A stretch of 64,000 nt of DNA. Origin: Trifolium pratense. Lineage: Eukaryota; Streptophyta; Magnoliopsida; Fabales; Fabaceae. Made by a program: the position numbers and the translations under genes. Shown piece after piece: positions 22,501 through 32,285 of the stretch; the first letter of the stretch is position 1; each line of letters opens with the position of its first letter. The stretch is taken from assembly GCF_020283565.1 (NCBI RefSeq), contig NC_060065.1, positions 59,026,772-59,090,771 of the forward strand, written 5' to 3'. The notes beneath the pieces are model-generated. The model did not search any database. It was not told the DNA's origin and saw nothing but the letters and a program-made list of their open reading frames with translations.

Positions 22501-22999
22501 TTTCCAAACTCAAATGCTGTCTCGTCTTGTTAATTTCACAGAAAAGGTTTTCCTTCATAGTCCAAGGATTGTTAACAGTTAATATCCCCATTTCTACAGT
22601 TACTACGATACCTTCTTGAAAAATTATCAGGACCTTGCAGAGACTCGGAATTGGAAGCAGCCCTTGCTTGGTATTCATTTCCTCCTTCTAGTTAATATAT
22701 ATTCGGTTGAATAAAACCTACAATTGTATCACTATAATGCAATTTGGATTTGCAGTTGCACTCTCATATTCACAACAAATACTAGATGATGGTGTGATAC
22801 CAGTTACTTCAACTGATGTTCTAGTTGATGCTCTTGTATCTCCAGAACGTGTAATTCCCATCAGTTCTGCTGCCTTCAACAGGTATCACTGAACATACTC
22901 ATTTTTTTGTCATATTGAGTTCAATCAATTATTATTGTTTATATATATTTTTTTTTTTATCATTTTAACCAATTGTAAGATTCCAGAATGGATATCTGA
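19590..22999 (+). CDS. 5FCL: 5-formyltetrahydrofolate cyclo-ligase (5-FCL), 269 aa
   Basis: Eight exons with compatible phases: 19590-19809, 19893-20033, 21565-21714, 22266-22307, 22380-22425, 22600-22670, 22756-22882 and 22987-22999. The enzyme converts 5-formyl-THF to 5,10-methenyl-THF using ATP, in one-carbon metabolism. Family signatures: KQKRILRTQVRKTLKAIDPS near the N-terminus; LYVPRVEDKNSNMRML; MNILEPDPVD; GLAFDKSGRRLGRGGGYYD (substrate/ATP loop); QPLLVALSYSQQ; and VPVDAL-like VLVDALVSPERVIPIS. The first ~40 residues fit a mitochondrial presequence, where the Arabidopsis enzyme resides. The last exon gives ...NRMDI; reading through the exon 7 donor would instead end ...NRYH at 22892, so the very C-terminus is uncertain. 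The gene lies between PPR and kinase genes that may be neighbours in Arabidopsis, so it may be an insertion. Confidence 0.92.
22187..22246. repeat. 30-bp tandem duplication in 5-FCL intron 3
   Basis: Units 22187-22216 and 22217-22246 (TTCTGATTGGCCAATATCAA then ten more bases) are identical and end 19 bp before exon 4. They could affect acceptor use. Confidence 0.9.
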
Positions 23000-24165
23000 G
23001 CTGGACTTGAAGCTGATGCTGAACCCTTTCAATGGATTATGTATCATCTTCAATAAAATTTTATGGTTCATTAAGTATTCGGCGCTAATGGAGGGTTGGA
23101 TCCGGAGCTTTTTGTGTAACAAGTAAAAAGAGCAACCAATTAAGCAAATAAAATGTTTAATGCGGGGTCTTGACACGTTAAAAATTAAGTGGTACCCCTA
23201 CTAAATTAGTGATTTGTTAGAAATATTTGTAAAAACTAGAAAATATATTGCATATTCAATTGTATTTTTATTTACGTTGTTAGCTTTAATTTTATCTATG
23301 GCAACTGCAACAGTTGAAGTTGAACTGGCATAAAGAGTGAATTGTTGAATGCTTGTTTGGTCATATATGTTCAGATATCTTCACAATTTTAGACATACAA
23401 TGATATAATTTTGTATTCTCTAAATTTTTACATTTTTTTGGGTAAATGTTATTAAATTAGCTAGTTACTTTAGTTTCTAAAGTTTGAGCTCATGAACTTA
23501 CTAGCTCTTTTTAGCGTCTCTTAACTCATCAATGATAATGATATCATTATTATATTTTTTTTTTAGCAAAATGATATCATTACTAGCTCTTTTTACCCTT
23601 AATTAATATCACCAAGTGTTTTGGAATATAAAAAGTTAAGATTAATGAATATATAAATTTATAAAATATTTTAGGTACATTTACACATAAAATGGACACA
23701 TTAACTAGTAATTTTTCTTAATAAGAATAAAATATACAACTGCTTATATTTAGAAGCAAGCAAAGTAATCTTAAATTAAACACATTAGTAATATAGTATT
23801 TTAGGAAGTTTCCCATCCAAAATGGACCCATTAAGATTACTACTTTATTTTTCTTAATACAGCTTAGGCCTTAGGGGGCTTAGCATAGTAGATGCGCAGC
23901 GGTGCGTTTGACTCATAAAACAATAAGAACTAGATAGAACAATACAAGACATGCAAAACTATACCGAAAAGATATAGAGCGATAATATTTTTATATTAAA
24001 AAATTAAAGGGGTATTTTCATATTTTTTATAGTTGTATTGTGGACAAAAAGTTGTCCTGTGGTTTAGTGAGTTTGTCTTGTTCATTGCTACTTAATTTGT
24101 CCAGTCTCATGACCAGTTTCAAATCAAACGACAAAAGATGTTCAGCTCAATCCTCTATTTTTTAG
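23000..24165. other. 5-FCL 3' flank and intergenic region
   Basis: The 5-FCL 3' UTR likely continues into this stretch. About 23281-23400 recurs at 26644-26740 (see the direct-repeat entry). The remainder is AT-rich with no supported gene; a TGATATCATT motif repeats at about 23540 and 23570. Confidence 0.5.
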
Positions 24166-24167
24166 AT

Positions 24168-24421
24168 CAAACGCAGTGTTATATTACACGGAGTTTCCGA
24201 GGACTATGTCTAGTGTTGCTGCTTCCCTTTCTGGATTGGGAATGGTTGCAGGAAATTTGGTATCTTCTTTTGTATTCATCACTATAGAAAACGTCACTTC
24301 GAGAGGAGAAAAAGAAGGATGGATATCAGATAATATTAACCAGGGTCGTTTTGACAAGTACTATTGGGTTATAGCCGGATTTAGTGCTCTTAATTTACTG
24401 TATTATCTAGTATGCAGTTGA
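24168..24421 (+). pseudogene. NPF (NRT1/PTR) transporter last-exon fragment
   Basis: One frame reads LYYTEFPRTMSSVAASLSGL, MVAGNLVSSFVFITIENVTS, then GWISDNINQGRFDKYYW and ALNLLYYLVCS and stops. This is the C-terminal end of NPF1-type proton-coupled transporters: the EFPRSMSS motif and the last two membrane helices. The remaining ~85 percent of the protein is absent upstream. The usual cytosolic tail after VCS is replaced by a stop codon. Probably a dead duplicate fragment. Confidence 0.85.
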
Positions 24422-24553
24422 TGAAGTATCTAAGGTAAAAAGATATTGGTCATAATATATATAGGTTCTTGCTAATTAATTATTATGTTTCTCAACTTCT
24501 ATTAATATAAGTCATGTGTAATTTTATCTATCTCTTTGGTGTTTATCTCTAGT

Positions 24554-26005
24554 GTAATAGTTCTAGTGTTGAAGTTAATAAGAAGGCTAGGGTTCATCCA
24601 TCTTCAAGCCAACCACCTCTAAAGGTTAACTAATCACAAATTAAACATTTAAACAGCTACATAAACACTTTTTAACGGAGTTGCATGAAAAAGGGTAATG
24701 TTACAGATATTTAATGACTTAAAAACCAATTTATTCTTTACCAAAAAAAACTGAAAGGACTAATTTGTTACAAACATTAACTTAAAGGGCCGCAAGATAC
24801 ATTTGACCTATTATTTATCAATATAATAAGTCATGTATATGCTATTGAAGTTAATTTCTCTATAGTGTAGTGTAATAGCTCTACTGTTGGAATTAATAAG
24901 ACGGCCAAGGTTCAGCCATCTTCAAGCCAGCCAACCACCTCTAAAGGTTATATAAAATTAACTAACTTTCTCCCTCTTTTCTATAATTTCTCTCTTACTT
25001 GTATATATATATATGTTTATGTTTTCTTGTTTGTTGTCTTTCTTGATTGTCTTAATTATTTTTTTGGAAGAGAGAAATTAATTAAAGCAAATGAAATTCT
25101 TATATATCCTTAATTATAGGCAACTTCAGAAGTATATACTAATTATATTATATATGAATCTGAATGAATCAGGTGATAGAATAACAGCACTTCACCAGCT
25201 AGCTAGTTTCCCCATTTGGAAGGGTAATTGTGAAACTAATTAATCACTCCATTATTATCATTATTTTACACAATTAAGCACAATTCAATATCATAAACCA
25301 TTGTTTGTGTTAATTTGGTTTTCAAAGTAGCCTTTCATGATTCAAGTTATGTCAGTCTATCTCTTTTGTCGTTAATTAGAATTTCACTTTTATCGATATT
25401 GGAAACTTCGTACCTGATAAAAAAAAATCACTTTTCACATTAAAAAAAGAAAGATGAGAGCTTTGATGTGTTGTGAATTGTGTACTGATATGTGGTTCAC
25501 TTTTGCAGACTGACACGGCTTCTGTATTGTCTGAAACCATTGGATACATCAAGTTTCTTCATGGTCAAATTGAGGTCATGTTTCTTATTTATTAATTTAT
25601 TTTGTTGGACTGTATGTGCTAGTAGAACTATAGAATATAGTATTATTGAATATACTTTCTTCTTTTTATTCCCATCTAGCTGTTGGATGACACTGGCCTA
25701 AAAAGAAAGGGTGCTCCAATTCCAAACCAGGTATTCTTTTCTAATTTCACTTATATATGAAGTCAAATTTCATAGAGAAGTGAAATTAGAAATTTCACAT
25801 AGAAGTATAATTATTTGTAATGATATCAATTAAATTAATTGATTAATCATTTTTTGAAAATAATAATCAGACTGCAAAAGCGAATAAGGGAAAGAACTTG
25901 AGGACTAGAGGGTTGTGCTTAGTCCCTATGTCAAGCCTTTGTCCTGCACACAACATGTTGGAAGCACAAATGGAGCTGAATATTTGCAGGGAGGCGTGGA
26001 AATGA
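24554..26005 (+). pseudogene. bHLH transcription-factor pseudogene (bHLH110/112-like) with duplicated exon and frameshift
   Basis: Exon-like blocks: 24554-24624 and a second copy at 24871-24946 (VEVNKKARVHPSSSQPPLK in copy 1); about 25121-25229 (GDRITALHQL); 25510-25576 (TDTASVLSETIGYIKFLHG); 25680-25730 (LLDDTGLKRKGAPIPNQ); 25871-26005 (GKNLRTRGLCLVPMSSLC, ending EAWK). This is the typical layout of a short-basic-region plant bHLH. Defects: VRKEKL before GDRIT is replaced by sequence with in-frame stops. A GCTA tandem duplication near 25200 (CAGCTAGCTAGTTTC) shifts the frame so VSPFGK becomes ASFPIWK. The upstream activation region is missing. It lies directly after the NPF fragment. Confidence 0.85.
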
Positions 26006-26099
26006 GTTGAAGCGAGTTAGGTTTTGCACGACTCAAGTTTGACCTGGTAAATAAAGGCATATGTCTTTGCCGTTACCTATTAAAGGCTTGTAATAAGTG

Positions 26100-26560
26100 G
26101 TGTAAATATATTAACGAACTAATAGAGTGTTGTAAATAAGTGGCGTAAATAAGTTTTTTGTAATTATTAATCAAGAGTCTATTTGAGCAAATTAATGCTT
26201 GTCCTATTTTCATAACGTTGAAATACAATCAGAAATATTTTCTACATGGTATCACGAGTTTCCAGTTTTGGGGGTCTTGCTTCCGAAACATAAACCTTAG
26301 TTGTTGTCATTGCAGTTTTGTTCCTTTTTTTCCGCCTACATTGCGGTTTATTGCCCATATTTTTTCCTCTCCATGGTTGCTGACCTTTGACTACTATTGC
26401 TCACGCGACAGAAACATTGTTCGTGCATCAGAAAAGCACTATTTACTAAATCATTGTTCAGACGCCATCAACACGAGTAGGAGAACAATGTTCACACAAA
26501 CGCCATTGCTTGTACGTCGGTGGTGCTCACTTGGTCAAACAACATTGTGGTAGACCCCTT
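26100..26560 (+). mobile_element. Copia-like LTR 3' end and primer-binding-site remnant
   Basis: At about 26246 the sequence TTTTCTACA is followed directly by TGGTATCACGAG. This looks like an LTR 3' CA end joined to a primer-binding site complementary to initiator Met-tRNA (TGGTATCA...). The next ~300 bp has the leader character of Copia elements, with no gag-pol frame. The left LTR end is not resolved. Confidence 0.5.
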
Positions 26561-27362
26561 TGTTGCCAGTTTTTCTGCAGATCATTGTTCTTCTTGGTTG
26601 CTATTTTTCTAGGCGTTCCTTACTGTATATTTCTTATGCAGTTGGCTTTAATTTTGTCTATGGTAACTGCAATAGTTGAACTGACATAAAGAGTGAATTG
26701 TTGAATGATTGTTTGATCATAGATGTTGAGATATCTTCAAAATATATTTTAATTTACACAGGTTTTTTTTTTTTTGGATTAGGTGGCATTTGTAATGACT
26801 TTGTCCTCTTCAAGAAATGGTGAAGATGAAGACAACTAGATGATTTTATGTCATGCAAAAATATGGAAAAAGAAAAATATACCAGTGGGGATTATGGCAT
26901 GTATTTTACTAAGGAACAGAACAAGCACTGCTGTTTTATAGTGACTTACTTTAGTCTTTGATTATGACTAGTGTTTCTGTGGTCCATCCATAACTACATG
27001 TGTAAATAAATAAAACATACAACATGTTACAGTCAATATCAGCCAATTTCAAGCCCCATTTTAGGTGTTAGATTTAATTTGTTTTGTTAACCAAAAACCA
27101 ACTTAGTTGTTGGATTGGATATCCTAAAATAGACCAACCCTTGTTGCAAAAATGAATCTTTGTGCTAGCTTAGCTTCGTGTTCTTTCATCAATAAAATTG
27201 TTTATACTTAATTGCTTTGGAGAATGACTCAACATTCAGAAGCTTGATTCAGCTGAACTACTGCATTAATTAAATATGTAACATATAGATTCATTTTCTT
27301 AAGAAATATAAAACAAATAAACAAGGTAGTTAATGCCAAGAAACATTTAACATTACAAAAAT
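26561..27362. other. intergenic region 3' of the kinase gene
   Basis: Contains the second copy of the direct repeat (26644-26740). A possible acceptor plus short frame at about 26783-26839 ends in TAG, but its gene is not recognised. The rest is the kinase 3' flank. Confidence 0.4.
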
Positions 27363-29567
27363 CTATTCTACATTGGTCTTCTGTTTTCTCCTTGATCTGC
27401 TGTATAATCTGGAAGGTGGAGAAGGAGAGAACTCAAATGGAAGTGGTGGAAGTTCCATCTCCCCCTTTAAAATCTTAACAATGTCTCCAATATCTGGCCT
27501 CATCTCTGGAATTTTCTGTAAACAAGTGAGTGCCAAGTTGATACACATGCTTGCTTGTTCCTTGTTGTAATCATCTTGTTTCAATTTTTCATCAACTAGT
27601 TCTAAAATGTTACTGCCACCAGCTTGAGCCAAGTGTCTACACCAGCTAATTAAGTTAGCTTTCTCTAGCTTCATAGGAGATGCAAGAACATGTAATGGTC
27701 TTCTACCTGACACAATTACAAGAATCAAAACTCCAAAACTGTATATATCAGCTTTCTCCATTAAGAATCCACACCCTCCATATTCTGGTGCTACATAACA
27801 CAGTGTACCTCTCATACTAGTTGTGCTGCTGAGTTCGCGGCTGAAAAGATCTCCACTCCACATGTCACTTCCAATCGAACGCGTGCTTTTTTTCCTCCAA
27901 CCTCTTCTGAAGCTAAACTCACCATTTTGTTCACACTCATGATGTCCTTCCTCTCCATAGTTCTTATTACGTCGGCAAAGATAGAACCTTCTACCCAAAC
28001 CAAAATGAGGCATCACTTTCAATCCTTTCTTCCATTTAGTTTGAAGACTTTTCAGCTTGTTGGAATTCTTCTTGCTTAATTCAGCAAGATGTTCTTCTTT
28101 CCACCACTCTTGCATCTTCCTATTCTTCATCTTGTGGCTTTTCTTTCCCTTCAGTTCTTTCATATCAACAACTCCATTATCTGCATCTTCCATCACAGAT
28201 ACCTGTAATTGTGGTCCATTTGCAATTGCATCACTGGTTTTACCTATTGGACTTGAATTTTCCAACTCTGATTTCTCCTGAATGTTGTTGTTCTTAGTAC
28301 TATCAATACCATCATCCCAATCAGCATTTGATGGACAAATCTGACTTCCAATCCACTCCATGACATAGTCTTTACTACATAACTCACCACTTCCATCTTG
28401 TTTCCACCACCAATCTTTTCCCCATTGTTTCCCATTGTCCTTCTCATCATCAACCAAACAAGAAGCATTATTAAAAGCCAACTCCTTACTATAATCAGTG
28501 CTATAAAACTCATCATCATAAGGAACAAACATATTATTATTATTATTCCAATCATCCCTTCCTCCTCCTATATCCAAACTTGAAATTTCCTTACCCTTTG
28601 TATTTACACTAGTCCTACTTTCACTTTCACCAACAATATTGGCATTATAATTCAAAGAGTTCAAGTTCAAAGCTTTAACATTTAAACAAGTCCTACTATT
28701 TTTGGATGAAGAAGAAGCTTGCAAAGCAAGAGCAAAATCAACTTCACTAACACTCTCAACAGGAGTGCCAATTACAGGAGTTTCTGCAGTCAAATTACCT
28801 GAAAGGTCTTGGCTTTTCCAAAGATCTTGACTCTTCCCCAAATCCTGGCTAAACAAGTCAGCTCCAAATTCACCCTCCACCTTAATCCTTGACAAACCAA
28901 AATCCGAGATCTTCCCGCGGAACTCAGCATCAAGCAACACATTGCTTGGCTTAATATCACCATGAATCACAGGTGGATCACATCCAAGGTGCAAAAACTC
29001 CAATGCTCTAGCAACATCCATTATTATGCAAAACCTTCTTTCCCAACTCAAACCAAAACACTCATCACCAAAGAGTGAATCTTGCAAGCTTGTGTTAGGC
29101 ATATACTCATACACCAAAATTCTCTTATTCTTTTCAACACAATAGCCCAAAAGGGTCACCAAAAAGGGTGATCTCAACCCTCCAAGAATCTGCAACTCAT
29201 TTTGAAACTCTCTCTCTGATTGCAAAGACAATGAGTCCAAGCGTTTGATGGCAATAAATTTTCCATCTTTAAGTAGACCCTTGAAAACAGTACCAGAACC
29301 ACCTTTGCCAATGATATTGGAAGTGTCAAAGGCATTGGTGGCTAGCTTTAAGTCTTTGTAGGAGAATCTTTGGAGCTTCAAAGGAGCACTAGCATCAAAA
29401 GGGATGGTCTTGGCTCTGTGTACAAGAGAATGCCAAAGATGGTAAAGGAAGTAAAGGATTGAGAAGAAAATCACAACAGAAGCTGAAATGGTGAGTGCTA
29501 TGAATATGAACTTGGGTTTGGTGAAAAAATTGGAACTTGTTGTAGAAGGTATTTGTCTTGAAGGCAT
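27363..29567 (-). CDS. receptor-like protein kinase, 734 aa, with a large activation-segment insert
   Basis: A single exon. One membrane segment at residues ~20-46, no signal peptide and no ectodomain, then a kinase domain from ~80: GKGGSGTVF P-loop at 87-95, catalytic Lys in AIKR at 108, HGDIKPSNVLLD at 202-213, DFG at 222-224 and APEYGG at 593-598, with normal subdomains IX-XI after that. HGD replaces HRD, so it is a non-RD kinase. Between DFG and APE about 340 residues are inserted (normally 20-30). The insert is acidic and Asn/Ser-rich, then Lys/Trp-rich, and begins with SQDL repeats (residues ~240-260). It resembles Arabidopsis At1g80870, which I recall also has an insert here. The frame has no breaks. 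A (TGAA)n run lies just upstream of the ATG. Confidence 0.93.
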   Translation of the reverse strand: MPSRQIPSTTSSNFFTKPKFIFIALTISASVVIFFSILYFLYHLWHSLVHRAKTIPFDASAPLKLQRFSYKDLKLATNAFDTSNIIGKGGSGTVFKGLLKDGKFIAIKRLDSLSLQSEREFQNELQILGGLRSPFLVTLLGYCVEKNKRILVYEYMPNTSLQDSLFGDECFGLSWERRFCIIMDVARALEFLHLGCDPPVIHGDIKPSNVLLDAEFRGKISDFGLSRIKVEGEFGADLFSQDLGKSQDLWKSQDLSGNLTAETPVIGTPVESVSEVDFALALQASSSSKNSRTCLNVKALNLNSLNYNANIVGESESRTSVNTKGKEISSLDIGGGRDDWNNNNNMFVPYDDEFYSTDYSKELAFNNASCLVDDEKDNGKQWGKDWWWKQDGSGELCSKDYVMEWIGSQICPSNADWDDGIDSTKNNNIQEKSELENSSPIGKTSDAIANGPQLQVSVMEDADNGVVDMKELKGKKSHKMKNRKMQEWWKEEHLAELSKKNSNKLKSLQTKWKKGLKVMPHFGLGRRFYLCRRNKNYGEEGHHECEQNGEFSFRRGWRKKSTRSIGSDMWSGDLFSRELSSTTSMRGTLCYVAPEYGGCGFLMEKADIYSFGVLILVIVSGRRPLHVLASPMKLEKANLISWCRHLAQAGGSNILELVDEKLKQDDYNKEQASMCINLALTCLQKIPEMRPDIGDIVKILKGEMELPPLPFEFSPSPPSRLYSRSRRKQKTNVE

Positions 29568-30251
29568 TTTGTGAATGAATGAATGAATGAATGAATATTG
29601 ATCACAGGTTGAGCAAGTAATGAAGAAAATGGGGATTGTGATTTTTCATAACTTTTTTGTGTTAGTTTTATGAATTTGGGTATCCAAAGTGGATTGCTTT
29701 ACAATTAGATAATCATTACTTAGAGGAGGAGCTGTATTCTACTATTCATAACTTCTTCTTTTCCTTGATTTATGCTTTCCAACACCTCCTCCTATTATTC
29801 TAACTTATTTATTTTATATAATATAATAATAATGTTTAATGGGATGAGATTAAGATTGGCAATTGGGAAAGTAAGTGAGGATTAGAAAAAGGAAGGAGAG
29901 GGATGGACCCAAACCCAACCCAATGTACTTTTGACTAAAGAGAAAGTTTTGATGGCAAAGTCTTGGACTACTACTTATTACACTGATATTGTGAAAACTG
30001 AACTGACAAACTATACATTATATTCTGTCAAAAAAAAAAAGAAAAAGAGACAAGCATACATTAACATAATTGATGGACATGTATCGGTTAACGAAGTTGT
30101 AAGAGTTTTGGTCCTACTAAGCATGTAGTCAGGGTTCGATTCATGACTCATATATATTGAGAAAATTTGATTGAAAGGAGAGAACACAACTTATGTGCCC
30201 AATAGGTTATCTGACGGAGATTAGTCATCGATAACGGCCGTAGAAAATTGG
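29568..30251. other. kinase promoter region and SINE-like remnant
   Basis: The kinase 5' flank runs from 29568 to about 29900. About 30075-30235 contains GGTTAACGAAGTTG, GTCAGGGTTCGATTCATGAC (B-box-like) and GACGGAGATTAGTC, a pattern of a dispersed tRNA-related repeat. It abuts the MITE at 30254. Confidence 0.4.
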
Positions 30252-30572
30252 TACTCCCTCCGTACCACAATATATGTCACTTTGGGGAAAAATTTTGTAC
30301 CACAATATATGTCACTTTGGGGAAAAAATTTGTACCACAATATATGTTGCTTTATATTACCGTTGAAACATTTAATGCTATTTTTCCTATTATACTCTTA
30401 ACTATTTGTTACTCCCTCTTCTTTCAATTCTTCAATTTATTTTTTTCATACCATAAATGAAGGACAATTTTGTAAATCAACCCATAATCTCTTTTTTCCA
30501 TACAATATTAATTATATTTCTTAATATGTGTAAAATTGTCAAAACGACATATATTGTGGTACTGAGGGAGTA
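30252..30572. mobile_element. Stowaway/mariner-like MITE
   Basis: The element 30254-30570 (317 bp) begins CTCCCTCCGTACCACAATAT and ends with the imperfect inverse ATATTGTGGTACTGAGGGAG, with TA on both sides. This is the Stowaway TIR and TA target. A TACCACAATATATGTC subrepeat occurs three times near the left end, an internal amplification of the terminal sequence. Confidence 0.88.
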
Positions 30573-31069
30573 TCAAACTAAAAGGAAATGTGAGGTCTTC
30601 TGTGCAGTTATTTTGTCTTATGCGCTATGACTTGGGTAATGTAGGAATATATGGATACTGTTCATTTTTTAATTAACTCTATCTTGTTTGAAATTTTTGA
30701 CCAAAGAAGGTTCACACTTCACACTAGCAAGCATATAGGTTCACATGGTTGGATATATGCCAATAATTTCTTCTCTTTTTTTTTCGACAAAAAATCATGC
30801 AATAATTTCTTGTACTCCATCATTCTCACATTGCTGCTCCGGTCCCATGTTGCACTCACAATGCATCACTATATTAAAGCTTTGATTAGGTGATCCTTAT
30901 TATTAAGCTATTGTTAGGGGTCATAGTTGAATATATAAATTACTCTAAATAATTCGACTTTTATGAATTACTCTTTTTTATCAAATGACAGGAATTTTGA
31001 TTCATATTTATTTTTCCAAAAAAGAATAAGAGAAAAATGAATGTGTCATCTCATCCTAATGCTCAAATA

Positions 31070-31156
<87 letters not shown>

Positions 31157-31525
31157 AAACTTTTTTTTTCCAAACGACAAAGCTATGAATGATATACACA
31201 TATGTATAAAGGAGGATTGCGGGAGTTTTGTAAGAGCAAAAGCTTCATGTTGAACAAACCAACAAAGAAGCTGAAGTTGGTTGCATGGAGTTAGCTGTTC
31301 AAAGCGTTACCATCGAGCTGCCTTAATTGTAAGACTGGTGGATGATGGCATCACTATAAACTTGAAGAATGTTCTCATCGAAATTATAGGGTTCATTTTT
31401 ATTTTTTTTACTTTCACCATCAGTTTAATCTGATTCGAGGGTAAGTTATGACATCAAGTGAACTATAAGGTTAATTTTGTTAAAAGACAAACAAAAACTT
31501 TGTTACTCACACTCTTGTAAGAGCA
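30573..31525. repeat. intergenic region with long (TA)n microsatellite
   Basis: Bases 31075-31153 are an uninterrupted TA repeat of about 39 units. No gene is supported. About 31215-31395 may be an old LINE RNase H-like scrap, but stops break it. Confidence 0.7.
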
Positions 31526-32285
31526 TTACGGCCCGTTTGGTGCGCAGGATAGGGAGACAGGATAACATAAAATTAACCTATCCTGCTCAAATCTTTTGTT
31601 TGGTGCACCAATAGGAAAGGATAAAGTTAACCTATTATTAATCCTATCCTATTGAGTCTTTGTTATTCTTATCCTCAATTTTAGTTGGGTTAGCAACCGG
31701 ATAAGCAGCGTGCTTTCTATTTTTCAAGAAGTCCCTCCTTCGAGTCCCACGTTTTGCATCAACGCATTACCTTTTCTTTTTCTGGACTCCATTCTTCTTC
31801 GTTCTCTTCAAACAGAGCCTCTTTTCTCCCAATGATTTTTTCTTTTGCTGCAAACCGCTTCAATTTCGTCTTCATTCTCTACAACCGACCGACTCCGCTT
31901 TCTACCAATAATCCCTATGGATTTGCTACTTTCAAGAATTAATGTGCGTCTGATATCTACTTACCCCTAATTGGTGCACTTTTCTAATTATGAATAAATT
32001 GAAACAATAATAATTTGTTTGTTCATCTGTTCTTGATTATGAATAATTTTTTTTCTATGAAAAGATACCTTTTGTTTGTTTGTTTGAAGAAAAGTTAGTA
32101 TTTTTTTTATTTGAATGTTGACGATGTTTGTTTGCATGTGTTAATGATATATCCTCTTTTTTATCATGTGTGCACCAAACATATGATAGGATAATTGTTT
32201 ATCCTATTACTATCCTATCCTATTGTTATCCAACTTCTTATCATATCATGTCAATATCCTATCTAGCGCACCAAACATGCCCTTA
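31526..32285. mobile_element. 754-bp non-autonomous element with TTA target duplication (PIF/Harbinger-like)
   Basis: The element 31529-32282 has terminal inverted repeats CGGCCCGTTTGGTGCG and, from the right, GGGCATGTTTGGTGCG (13 of 16), with TTA at 31526-31528 and 32283-32285. Both ends hold many TATCCTAT motifs in inverted orientation. The centre has a CT-rich stretch but no transposase frame. A TTA duplication fits the PIF/Harbinger group. Confidence 0.7.

Larger units (their letters stand above)
23281..26740. repeat. ~100-bp direct repeats bracketing the NPF/bHLH fragments
   Basis: About 23283-23395 and 26644-26740 are the same sequence with roughly 15 percent differences and small indels (shared words include ATAAAGAGTGAATTGTTGAATG split by no gap, AACTGCAA and AGATATCTTCA). 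The NPF fragment, bHLH pseudogene and LTR remnant lie between them. They suggest that the 3.3-kb interval was duplicated or inserted. Confidence 0.75.

Noticed and set aside
22883..22892. 5-FCL ending by read-through of the exon 7 donor (NRYH)
   Set aside because: A downstream acceptor at 22986 gives NRMDI, closer to the family end; not decisive, so noted in the gene entry.
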